A stretch of DNA of 64,000 nucleotides from Dipteris shenzhenensis. Lineage: Eukaryota > Polypodiophyta > Polypodiopsida > Gleicheniales. Made by a program: the position numbers and the translations under genes. The DNA lies in NCBI GenBank assembly GCA_047967505.1, contig CM106539.1; one strand, 5' to 3'. Positions 1 through 11,467 of this stretch are shown here, in pieces (positions within the stretch are counted from its first letter, which is position 1; every line of letters begins with the position of its first letter). The notes below the pieces were generated by a model. It worked only from the letters and a program-made list of their open reading frames with translations. It made no database searches and had not been told where the DNA came from.

Positions 1-939
1 GACCTTGTAACATAATTTCGATAGGGTTTTACACGAGCTTGCAGTGGCTTTCGAAAGTTTTAAAAAGCAGTCCGTCATCGTGAGAGATATCCAAAGTAGA
101 GTGGAAGTCTTGGAAACGGCCCATGTTGATGTTTTTTGGTAATCTTCAAGAGATGTTGAGGAAATCAAATTAAGCTGTTGCATGTAGTGAGCAAAGAATG
201 AAGGAGATAAAGGAGAAAATCCATAGCCTTAGGATGAGACAGGAAGCAATCAAGAAGCAACTTCATCATGTACAGAGAAAGACTATTATATTGATGACCA
301 CAATAGTAAAATCGGATGCCTATCCTGTTATGTAACAGGGTCCAAAATGCATGGTTTGCCATACTCCCATCATAGATGATTGCTTGATTCGATGGCCTGT
401 GTGCTACCACCTTGTGCATGTTTTTTGCTTTAGGTTGTTTGTGCATGCAAGATCACTATTTAGAGAATGTCATTTGTCATTGCCCAGGTCATGGACAGAT
501 CAAATGTGCCTACTTGCTACAACTATCTACTACGACGAGAAAGTACATGCTGCAACTTAACTTGCCATTTGGGAAAATAATGCAAGAGACAAGAAGCTTG
601 AATTGAAGTAGGTGAAGCCTGAGCCCAACTGCAAGGAAAGGGAGCCTGAAGGGAGGAGCCATCCCCCTTTAGGAAAGGAGCAAGAAGGGCCGAGCCTACA
701 ACCAAGAAGCTCAAAGCAAGGAAAGAGGAAGCGACATGAAGAGAGGGGCTGGGCCCCTGGAGAAAGAAACCATCCCCCTTCAAAAAAGGAGTAAGGAGGG
801 CCCTCGGAGGGCCGAGCTTGCAATCAGGGAGCTCAAAAAGGTGATCTGCTCAAAGCAATGCAGAACCAAGTCCTGAAGGAAATGAGTCTTTGAGATGTAA
901 TCTGTATGTAATCTATTGAATTATTAATTTACTCCAAAG
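1..939. other. no confirmed gene; coiled-coil-like fragment and imperfect repeat
   Basis: The first about 120 bases can be read on the plus strand as a short charged helix (FKKQSVIVRDIQSRVEVLET) that runs off the window edge and ends in stops. Between about 650 and 835 an imperfect duplication of about 120 bp is visible (CATCCCCCTT, then AAGGGCCGAGC, twice). Neither is assigned to a gene. Confidence 0.4.
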
Positions 940-3500
940 TTTACTTAGGCAATGTATCTTTAGGGTAACACTTAACAGTAATGCGATTCGTTCTAGTATA
1001 ATAGCTTCTAGTATAATAGCACTGGTTGGTTGCAGCTCGCATGATGTTGATTGTACACTAGGATATTAACTGCCACCACCAATGTGGTGGTTTGCTTCTA
1101 TTATTACAAGGATATTAATTTAACTGCCACCAATGCGGTGGTTGGCCGCTAGCACGGTGGGTGGTTAGTTGCACACTAGGAATATAACTGCCACCAGTGC
1201 AGTGGTTTGCTTCTATTATTATTATTACAAGACAAGATGAATGACATGCAATTCATTCGTTTAGGAATTTTGGATTTGTGGATTAGTTGTGGGAAATTAT
1301 ATTTCTCAATGTAAGTGCAGTTGTTAAGATACATATATATATACACATATAATGATATACGTATATGTATATATATGCAATATTATACTATTTTCAAAGT
1401 GACCGAAGTGATGTTTTCTCAGCTATGTGACTAGATAGTGTCCTTTGACAAAGCACCATAATGTGAGACGAAAGATTTTGATTAAACAGAGTAGAAGATT
1501 TGAAATAAAGTGGTTGAATAATGCTAATGAGAGAGGAAGAGATGTTGCTATGATAGTTCAATAGCACTTAGTACAACATGAGAACGCTCTGAGCCTGAAA
1601 AGTGTCGACAGGCCAAGGACCTTAATGTTAGACCGAATATCTACATTTATCTATATGTATGTATATATCCACCAATTTTATAGACGAATTGATCGAAGTG
1701 ATGTTGTACAAAGCTCCAAAGTGATTGAAGTGATGTTATACAAAGATCCAAAGTGATTGAAGTGATCCCTTACTAAGACAAGGACCATAATGTCAAATGG
1801 AAGATTTTGAATATCTATATACATCTATATGTCTATATATTGTAGAAAGATCGTTGAAACTTGCATGCTCTTCGATACAAACCAGTGAAGGGACAATGAA
1901 GAAACATAGATGGAAAGCCACGGTAGCAATGCCATTTCTTCAGCTTATTGTCCTACACCCTACTGAGCATTCAAGTCCAATGACTCATAATTAACTGTAT
2001 TCTATTGAGTATGCAAGCCCAATGACTAGTAATTAACTACACTCTACTGATCATGCAAGTTGGTGAGGTGGTAACTAGTAGGTTAATAATTACAGGTCCT
2101 CATTTAGATTCTTATGACCACCCCATGTATTTGTGATTCTTTTTGTAACTTCCATGTATGGAAGTCATTGCTCATATATTATCTTTGCATATCTTTGCTA
2201 GAGTTCCAACACGCTGATAGAGAAGACTACCCACCTCAGTCGAATGATGAGAGGTGGACATGTCAGGTTGTAGGAAAGAAGAATGAGAAGGCCGGGCTCA
2301 ATGAACTCTCTCCCTATTTAAGTGTAGTGCAGACATAACTAAGAGCCCATTCTAAAATCTAGCCCTGAAACTCTGTACACCAATCCACCTACTACAAATC
2401 TATGGCATACCCAAAAGAATTTGGAATGCTCATGTTCTATATGAGAACAATGTTGGATGACCTCCTTGCAGAACTAGACTCAGAGAAGAGGGCGGATTGT
2501 AGCTATAAGGAGGACATGCTTCACAATCGGCTGTATGACTTGGAGTCGGTAAAGATGGTGAATATTAATTTCCCTGGCTATTATTTTTCCTGCTCTTTAA
2601 GATACTTGTCAAACTCATGATGTAGGTTTCTTTTGGCATGACATGATGGTGGCGTGAAGTTGTATGGAGCGCCAATACCAGGACAAAAAGGACCCCGAGC
2701 AAAAGGAGGAATCACTATGGGCATACAAGTCGGTAGAGACAAGCAAGCAGGTGATGGTTCGAGTGTGTAACCAGGTCTGTGATTGCTCATTAGACTGGGC
2801 TAAAGAGCTAGGAGATTCTTGTTATAGAGGTTGGTAAGATAGTTGGGAGTTTGGAATTTCCTTGAGCCGCAAAATATCATCGTATTTTTGAAAAAGTAAA
2901 AATCTTACAGGTGTTTCTTGGACTTGTGGACTTTCTTGGACTGCCATCATCCATAATCTATGGTGCTCGTAAATACCTAATTTTGTGTCGACCTGTTTTC
3001 ATATTAATACTTAAATGTCTCTGGAATGACACTTGGTTTATTCTTAGTGTCAATAATATGTGAGCGCAATATTTTGTGAGCATATACGAATTATCTTAAG
3101 TCTACCCAAGTAAAATGTTAACCGACCTTATTTTAGTCGACCAAAGTAAACTTAGATGGATCTTGATTTACTACATGACTTCTTATTGCATGAGGTGGAT
3201 GAAGTGATGAAATAGGACTACTCTAATGTCTTAAGTAGCTCGGTGGCTGAAATCCGCGAGTTAAAGATAGCCAGTCTAAAGGGGACTGTTTTAGTATAGC
3301 ACTTTGCAACGAATTTTAGGATAGCACAGTAGAAGTACAGGATAAGTGGTCGCCAACGCGGTGGTTAGTTGCACACTAGGATATTAACGGCCACCAACAT
3401 GGTGGTTTTCTTCTATTATTACAAGATGAATGGCATACAATTCATTCGTTTGAGATTTGTGGATTTGTGTATTCATTATGGGATTTAATAAAATCAGCGC
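940..3500 (+). mobile_element. possible short non-autonomous LTR element
   Basis: Two related blocks at about 980-1310 and 3287-3500 share TGCACACTAGGATATTAAC, GGTGGTTTGCTTCTATTATT, TTACAAGATGAATGGCAT and ATTCATTCGTTT. A purine run (AAAGGGGAC) ends just before TGTTTTAGTATAGC at 3287, as a polypurine tract would before a 3' LTR. The blocks are only about 75% alike by eye and the left edge is unclear. No primer binding site or pol gene was found between them; only a small ORF at 2402-2620 is present. The LTR reading is tentative. Confidence 0.35.
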
Positions 3501-3789
3501 GGTGGTTGTTTGGGATATACTAAAAACAAGCGTGAGATTAATGATTTGGAATTTACAAAAACAAGCATGGTAGTAAGTTTGGGATTTACTAAAAGAAGCA
3601 TAGTCTCAAATATATTTTTTATTTTTCAAATAAGTGGAATATTGTTTCCTTGCAATGAGACTACATTCTCTTAGTACTATCTTAGTCATCCTCGTCCACC
3701 GCTCCAAGACACCCTAACATGTGCTCATGTGTGTTTAAATCCAATTTGAAGACACTCTTGCGCTTCTTTTGTTGTGGCATAAGTTGCAT

Positions 3790-5380
3790 CTAGAACTTAA
3801 TAGCTCTTACTAGATGAGAGTACATAATTGTTTGTGGACTCTTATGTAGTAGTTTGTAATTGCGACCTCTCTTGGATGTTTTTTTGTTCCAAAAAGCTCC
3901 GACTACTACATTCCATTTCTCATAGATTGTTCCCCAATTATCCTTAAATGCTTTCTCAACCTTGTGCTTAGGTTTTGTGCAATGTAACAGAAAGTATGGG
4001 TCATCTTCTTCATTCTTCCCAGAGGCAGCAATAATTGCAAAGTTATCCCCCTCTTCTAAACAGTCAGTAAGGTTATCAAAACTCTCCCCAAATTGTGGCG
4101 AGTCATTGTTTCTATCTCCATTATTTGTTACTCCATCTGAATGTAGGGAGAAAACTTGAACTCGCTCCCATGTCTTCACAGTTGCAATGTTCTCATAATC
4201 GTCATGATCTTCTATGATGCACACACTGTAAAATAAGAAAGTCTTATTGTCTTAATCAGGTGGTTTTTTAAAAAGCCCCATGTGCTTTGTAGACCACGAG
4301 TTGCTTTAATTTTCTTGCAATTGTGCCGGCTTCTTCTTTGCACTTCATCCACTTTCAATTCATGGAACACTCTGCATAATACACTATTCTTAAGGCTTTG
4401 TTTTACTGTATGTTGAATGCGCGCATGTGGAGCACTTGGCTGTAAGCCATGTTACAGTATCATGAATATCATCGATCTTTTCTTGAGGACATGTTAATTG
4501 GTGTTTAAACATAGCTTGCTTAATAACAGCACCACATTCCATCATGTTGACCCTTGCCATGACTAGACCTAAAGAAATTCCACATCATATCTAGACCGGT
4601 CAGGGATTTAGACCTTGAGATAAAGTAGAATCCATAGGCTGATTTTAATTGAGAGGCAGCACCATTTGACCACACCCAATGTTGTTTTATATTTTTAGCA
4701 TGGGGATTTTTCTTTTTCAGCCATTCCCATTGCAGTAGAAAAGCATGCTGCACAAATAAGGTGTCATGTTCCCTATCATCTGAAATGTAGTAATGGTATG
4801 TGCATTGCACTGACTTGGACTCCTGTGAGTCAACAAACAAATTGACATCAATCATAGAAAATAATTGTACGTGATATGCACAAGAATTGTTATCTTCTTG
4901 TTGTACCACTAAGCACTTTGTATCTCATGTTGTTCTTGAAATGAATAATTTTCAGCAGATACTAGTGTCATGGGAAAAATTGGCAAGTGAATTGCTTATC
5001 TTGGCCGTGAAATTGTGAAGCACATATTTTGAGATGGATTAAACCACGCGACCTATAAGCTCCCTTGGTTGAGTGCTCTTATATGCTAGTAGCCATCTCT
5101 TTTTACTGGATCCTTGAACATTGATATTTTTAAATCTCCTCCATTTTAGAGCAACATGGTTGTCTTCCTTCATTTCATTTGGACAGACATGAAACGTCTT
5201 ATTCTCTAGCGTCAAACTGTAATTTTTGCATGTGCCACAAATGCATTCAATGCGAGAACAAGTCATCTATAGCTTGTTGGGCCAAGTCAAAGTCTATGTG
5301 TGTTTTGCAACAACTAACATTCCTATCTTTGAGTTTTCTAACGTACCAGGGCTTACAATACTCAACTCCTCTGCCTAACT
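3790..5380 (-). pseudogene. decayed transposase-like gene (ISDD / WSDG / HGKG family)
   Basis: Minus-strand pieces in three frames add up to a family that I recognise as repeated in many eukaryotic genomes, probably transposon-derived with an RNase H-like core. In order: CKPWYVRKLKDRNVSCC and IECICGTCKNY (5380-5220, Cys-rich), ENYSFQEQHEIQSA and ITILVHITYNYF (about 4940-4860), HYYISDDREHDTLFVQHAF, HWVWSNGAASQLKSAYGFYF, MMWNFFRSSHGKGQHDG (about 4800-4540), and a C-terminal piece from 4224 with YFLLHCTKPKH, VVVGAFWNKK and IMYSHLVRAIKF. The usual WSDG acid is replaced (WSNG), and stops and frameshifts break the chain. The part between 4520 and 4224 is mostly unreadable. Family function is not established; transposase is inference. 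Confidence 0.55.
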
Positions 5381-6239
5381 GAAATGTCAGGGTTTTGATT
5401 CATAAACTTGAGATACAACTCTGTACGGGAACAACAGAACAATGAGCCCTCTTTTAAATGGAAGAATAGTATAATGAGCCCCCTTTTTGCACTAGTAAAA
5501 TAAGATGAAAAACAATACGCACAAAAACGTGATTTAATTAAAGTACTAAATTGAACTAATCATCTAATAATTGAACTAATCAAGCTATTAGAGACAAAAT
5601 AATTTCAACCAGTGTACTAGTTTAGGATAGTCACAATTTCAACTACCGGGCTAGTTTACGACAGTCACAATTTTGGGCCGGTTTAGGACATTTAGGACAA
5701 TCATAATTTCAACTATCGGGATGGTTTAGGATAGTCGCAATTTCAACCACCGGGTTGGTTTAGCAACAACAAACATTCCTATCTTTGAGTTTTCTAACGT
5801 ACTAGGGCTTACAATACTCAACTCCTCTGCCTAACTGAAATGTCAGGGTTTTGATTCATAAACTTGAGATACAACTTAGTACGGGAACAACAGAACAATG
5901 AGCCCTCTTTTAAATGGAAGAACAGTACAATGAGCCCCCTTTTTGCACTACTAAAACAAGATAAAAAACAATACGCACAAAAATGTGATTTAATTAAAAT
6001 ATATAATGAATCTAAATTGCACTAATCATCTAATAATTGAACTAATCAAGCTATTAGAAGCAAAATAATTTCAACCACTGTACTAGTTTAGGATAGTCAT
6101 AATTTCAACTACAAGGCTAGTTTACGATAGTCACAATTTTAATCACCGGGCCGGATTAGGACATATTTAGGACAATCATAACTTCAACTACCAGGATGGT
6201 TTAGGATAGTCACAATTTCAACCACCGGGCTGGTTTAGC
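5307..6239. repeat. 456-bp tandem duplication including the 5' end of the transposase-like gene
   Basis: Copy 1 is 5307-5762 and copy 2 is 5763-6239. They are nearly identical apart from a small insertion in copy 2 near 6000 and scattered substitutions. Copy 1 contains the first about 25 codons of the transposase-like reading frame, so the duplication is younger than that gene. Confidence 0.85.
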
Positions 6240-6950
6240 CTGATGGTCTCAACTTCACATATTTAGGACAATCATAATTTCAACTACTTGGATGGTTTAG
6301 GATAGTCACAATTTCAACCACTGGGCTGGTTTAGCATGATGGTTTCAACTTCACATATTAGACAATAACAAGCATATTGCTTTTCATTTCTAAATTTCAC
6401 AATTAGAAAATAACAATATATTGCTTTTCATTTTTAAATTTCACAATTTCAATCAGTAACTAATGTTTATCTTGAACCAACATCGGACTGGTTTAGGACA
6501 ATCACATTAAGGCCAAGTCATCCTAGTCTAGAAATGAAGTGGTATATGACCTGAATAGCAGAAAATTAAATTTAACTAATTTAAGTACTAAGAAACACAA
6601 TAATTTCAACCAGCACGACCATCAACAACTGATGTCTGCTCAACCACGCTAGTTCAAGATAATCACATAACTGGTGATTGAGATGAAGCAACCACGATTG
6701 CATGATGTTCCAACCACTGGGCTAGTTTAGTAAAATAACAATATATTGCTATTAATTTATGCTTAACCATGTCACCGGGGGCTGGTCAACAACTAGTGTC
6801 TATTCAACCACGCTAGTTCAACATAATCACAGAACTGGTGATTGAGTTGAACCAGCATACGATTGCATGATGTTCCAACCACTGGGTTGGGTTTAGGACA
6901 ATTATATTTAGTCCAAGCCTGGTTTAAGAAATGAAATAAGTAAACTATCC
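5600..6950. repeat. degenerate minisatellite with unit near 35-40 bp
   Basis: The words GGCTGGTTTAGGA, TAGTCACAATTTCAAC and CAACCACCGGGCTGG recur many times with drift from 5600 to about 6950. Longer units with CTGGTGATTGAG and GATTGCATGATGTTCCAACC repeat near 6670 and 6830. No coding signal was seen in this stretch. Confidence 0.7.
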
Positions 6951-7058
6951 CAAAGCTTAATCACAACAACCACTGAGCTGATTTAGGCATCACTGACCTG
7001 CGTTGTAGCAAGCATGTGTATGATGTGCTCCTCAAACACCTTGTGTCTCATTCGCTTT

Positions 7059-7561
7059 TTATAGATTCTTTCTATTTAAAGAAACTCTCATATTTTCATG
7101 CCAAAACGTCGTTACTCTAGCAATTACTTTTGCACTTAGGCTATCACTCATTTTCTTGCGTTCTATTGAAGCCCTGAGACTTCTCGGATCGGGATGATCG
7201 TGCATTGCTTCTACTCTACTTTCAACCATTGGAGCCATGTTGGTCCTTCTAATTAACAACATCTTCGACATTGTGCGTCCAAGCCATTTCTTCTTTATTT
7301 CTGGGGACACCAACATAGCTAAACTCGCCCTCTTTGTAGTTAGTTGATCTAAACTGTGTAGCCCTTTTACTTTTCTGTATACAAGCTATTTCTTAGGTTA
7401 GAGAGCATCGGCTCTTGGGCGTGCATCTCCCGAGAAGTTGGTAAGGTTGTTACTCTATGAACTCTAGGGTGTAAGCTAAAGCTTGTGAAGACCCGAGACT
7501 GGTATTCACAGGAATGGCCTAATGTTACTGCCTCGAATGCTCCTACCAATCGTGACACCAC
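7059..7561 (-). CDS. hypothetical basic ORFs, unrecognised
   Basis: Two minus-strand open stretches lie close together (7367-7561 and 7059-7316). The second is rich in Lys, Arg, Met and Ser (MLVSPEIKKKWLGRTMSK) and looks like a basic helical peptide. Composition is gene-like compared with the AT-rich repeats on the left, but no domain is recognisable. These could be exons of one small gene or chance ORFs. Confidence 0.2.
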
Positions 7562-7866
7562 AACTCATGTTCTTCACTCCGATGGCAATGATTTAATGTG
7601 TGCATCTGCAACTACTTCCTATTGCTTTGCAAGGAGTCTTTTTTCTTTTTGTTATTTCTCCCTTCGTAAATGTTGTAAAAGTGTCTTCTGTTGCCATTTT
7701 GATATCATGCTATTACTTTTCTCGACCCGCAAGCTGTTCCTTGTGCCTTAACTAGGCTTTTTAGCTTTCGTGTCTCACCGCCTCTGTCTGCTTTTCTTGC
7801 AAGTCATAGTGAGCTCCATGTTGCCATTGACGCCATGGCCATAATCAGTCTAGAATAGACCCAGAG

Positions 7867-8062
7867 AAGCTAGCTTGTGAGGCAAGCAAAGAATAGAAGA
7901 TAACATCCGAAAGAAGACAATGCCAAATCAAAGTTTGCATAAGGTCACGTCGAGGTGCGTGTGAAAGCTAGCTTGTGAGGCAAGCAAAGAATAGAAGATA
8001 ACATCCGAAAGAAGACAATGCCAAATCAAAGTTTGCATAAGGTCACGTCGAGGTGCGTGCGG
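7867..8062. repeat. perfect 98-bp tandem duplication
   Basis: The block beginning AAGCTAGCTTGTGAGGCAAG at 7867 is repeated from 7965 with no difference that I could see. It looks recent. Confidence 0.9.
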
Positions 8063-9590
8063 GTTACAGGATGTTTGCAGGACATGGGGAGGTTGCAAGT
8101 ACTTAATATTTCAAGATTCGATGGATGGGAGGTGTGAAAATTCAAAATTAGCAAGAGTAAAAAAATTTTAAGCTGTCGGGTTTCCCCCTCCAGTGATACA
8201 TGTCAGCTGCTTCAAAAGACAAATAGGCCAACGGGCACGCTATCGGATTTGTTGCCATGTATTATGACATGCAATTACCTTTGACATGCTTATGAGCCAT
8301 ATAGCAAGCAAGTGTACGAAAAAAGAAACAATTCAAAATTATCAATAGTATTGGATTTATCTTTACACATGCACAAATTGCACATTTTCAACTTCTTCCA
8401 TTTTAGAGTGAATTTAGGCATCAATATCAACAACTATCAATGTTTTAAGACCACCATACAATAGTTCCACTAGTTTGGATTCTAAAATTTTAATTCGTTT
8501 TAGTTTTCAACAAATTAAAAAAAAAAATATGGAGTGTGCCGTCAAATGGATGTGCATCACTTTAGCACATTGGAGGCCTGTGAATCCATGCCTAATGTTC
8601 TCATTTAGGTGTGTCCTTGGGTTGAGGAGAAGCTCATGTAGTGTACTTTTGAATGATTACTTGGTTGCATGTATGTACAAAATAAAATTTTGATATTTTT
8701 GAATAAATTACTATATCCTATAGTCCTCAGGATGCATGCTTCACATGCAACATAGCACTTGTAATGCTTTAATGATCTCATTCCAAATCCTTATTCCATA
8801 ATTTTTTGGTCTCATGTTCAAGTTTGGAATGTGTACTACGACTTGAAGACAAAGTTTGTTGAATCATGTTGAGCAATGCATGAGTTATGGGTCATGCAAG
8901 ATATCTATATACAGAAAATTCCCTGAACCTCACAGAAAATGGCTACACGCAAGCAAACAATGATTTACCAAGTATATTATTGCATTACATACCAACCTCT
9001 ATGCTTTAGAGATTTACCACATGTTACATGCACTAGACTTAGACAGTGATCTTTCAAGGCATACGGCTATTGGACACACAATGAAAAATATAGGGTGTTA
9101 TAAGAAAACTGAAATTAATGACTAAATTCACACACCGATCATCTTATGTGCCGTAATTCAAATCTTGGGACAAACCCCTCTTCAACAAACATCTAATGTG
9201 ACTGAAAACCACCACACCATGCACCCTTAAAACGACAACAATGTGGATGTGTATGGAATAACATCCACAAACAAAGTTTATCCTACCTCTCAGATGCAAA
9301 TTCAGGCGCTTGCGTGTCACCCAAACACTACAGCACACTTCAATAGAAACTAATGTATCATCAAAAGAAGTTGCACCATGAGTTTAAAAGAAATTCAAAC
9401 AATACGCATAAAGATTGCAACAAGCATCGAGTTGGAAGCACTATTCTGCCTAAGAAGTCCTAAACCTTAGGGTGATACAAACTAAAGTTTTATGATTATG
9501 TTTACATTTCTGACAACATTAAACATGTATAGATTCAAGAATCCAACTTATGTAGTTCGAGCATGGATGAAGTCACTCTAACGATCAACG
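8063..9590. other. intergenic, no recognisable feature
   Basis: AT-rich sequence with only short ORFs in conflicting frames. I see no domain, RNA gene or clear repeat. Confidence 0.5.
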
Positions 9591-9591
9591 A

Positions 9592-9715
9592 TTTTCGAGT
9601 TTGTATTAGGTAGTTACATCAATCAAGTTTCATAGTTTGTATTAGGCAGTTACGTCAATCAAAGTTTTACAATTTGTATTAGGCAGTTCTCCAATCAAGA
9701 TGTCGAGTTTGCTTT
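9592..9715. repeat. about 45-bp tandem repeat, three copies
   Basis: The phrase TTTGTATTAGGCAGTTAC followed by TCAATCAAG recurs at about 9600, 9636 and 9680 with small changes. Confidence 0.7.
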
Positions 9716-10599
9716 AGAGACAGTTTGTAAAAATTATGGCAATTCAGGATGACAAGAAGAGACTACCATGATTGGGGACATATTACCGTCCATCGAATCA
9801 CCGGACAATCAATGACAAGTCTACGCAATCGAAATTCCTTTCGTAGATCATTGAATTTGCATGCTTGAATTGGGAACTATTGCAGTCGTTAATGCACACG
9901 AAATGAACGATGCAACAATCGCCGCACTTTGGCGATTGATTTGCTTGTAAACTGCATTCATTCTGTTACTTGAGTCTTATCATAATCCGTGGCCGTTTGT
10001 AAAAAAATTGTATCGCAAAATGCATAATCTGCGACTGCAATTCTAATCCATAGTGTGTGTTTGATTTGAGCGAGAAGGGCAGACTTTCACATTCGAGCAA
10101 ACCATAGCGATTGGAAGATGTTCTTCATCCATCGCCAATCCAAGCCTCGCGAAATTTGCATCATCATTCAAACCCTGCACAATCACAGCTTCTTGGCGAT
10201 CGTGATTGTGGATGTGCGTAGATGATTCCTAGGCTACAATTGGACCAAAATCATCTCCTACAAAAATACTAATGTAAAACCTAAGGGGCAGCTAGAAGCT
10301 CTATAGCCTTCCCATCGCTCGCGAGGAGCCATAGCCATGAGCTGGCCATCAGATCGCGAGGCCTTCTTGCTCCATGGACAAAGGGCATGGATGATGGACA
10401 AATCATTCCGACAGATGCACAATGTACACTTTGTGCCGAGAGTTTCCAGATCAGAAAGGTAGGATCACAAAAGATGCAAAACCATGGTGCGCATTATAGC
10501 GAGGAGAAATAACAAATACCAAAGCCAACATCGAAAAGCCAAGAGTGGAAAGATGAGCAAGATAAAGCGATGAAACCAAGCCAGCTAATAGAAGTTGGA

Positions 10600-10688
10600 G
10601 AAAGTGACCTCCGCAAGACACCATACATCCGAAACTCGTCCTGTTCTGAGGCTCTGGGATCTATGTTTCCCACATAGACGCGCAACAT
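10600..10688 (-). pseudogene. orphan first exon resembling an RSZ-type SR splicing factor
   Basis: Minus-strand reading from the ATG at 10688 gives MLRVYVGNIDPRASEQ then DEFRMYGVLR. This is the start of the RRM of plant RSZ21/22-like proteins (usually MSRVYVGNLDxRVTERxLEDEF, then GVxRS). Three residues before DEF are missing. The likeness stops at CGGAG followed by GT, the place where the first intron of these genes usually begins. I looked downstream to about 10300 for the next exon (VWVARxPPGYAF) and did not see it. It is therefore probably a captured or broken gene piece, unless exon 2 lies beyond a long intron that would run into unrelated sequence. Confidence 0.55.
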
Positions 10689-10689
10689 A

Positions 10690-11467
10690 GCCGTGGGATG
10701 AACGTTGTGTGTTTCTTGAGCATGATCGTGAGTACATGCTTGAATTGGTGGTTCTTCACACTGGAGCTATTGAAATAGTGAAAAAAGATGTAACGGTCCA
10801 AAACATCGGACCACGGATGAATGCCATATAGAATTCTTTAAAAATAAATAAAAAGTCAATGAAAAAATCACACAACTTCGACCCAACTGATCCTTAAGCA
10901 CCGACCCAACTGATCCTTAAGCACTGTCTCTAGGAGAGCCAGGGCTAACAAATTAGGGGAATATATTGTTAATGGTGTTTTAGAGTAGAAGGCATAATTT
11001 TTAATATGTGGACTTTACTTTCTTCTTAAACATTGAGTTAAAAATTCTTCAAAGTGGAGATGCCATTCTATGCATATATCCTAAAGCGCAGCCAAACGTT
11101 CACTCTTGCAGAGTTGTCGGTGGAGGGTTAGTTGGTGAAAGGTTCCCGTGATGAAAAGCATCTTTACAATTATTTGATTCAATCACAAGCACACGTCTTC
11201 ACAATTCACGAGCATTTACCCTGAGGCCTCGTTGTGAAAGGACGAGCCAACGAAAGAGGTGGTTACAATCTAGAAAAATTCATGCCTACTCAAAAGGGGA
11301 ATCAAAAAGATAGAATTCTGCTTGTATTGAAATGCAGGCAGGCTGCTTGGAGGCAAGCAAAGCATGGCTTTTGTAGCTTGCAGGTGCAAAGGGCAAATGC
11401 TTTTAAACGAAGAACATATATGATCCGTACCTGTCAAAATTCCTGTTCATTGTGATGATCCAAGAGT
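10690..11467. other. intergenic; probable 3' flank of the endoglucanase gene
   Basis: No gene recognised. A short duplication of ACCCAACTGATCCTTAAGCA occurs at about 10878-10922. The part next to 11467 should hold the endoglucanase 3' UTR. Confidence 0.4.
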
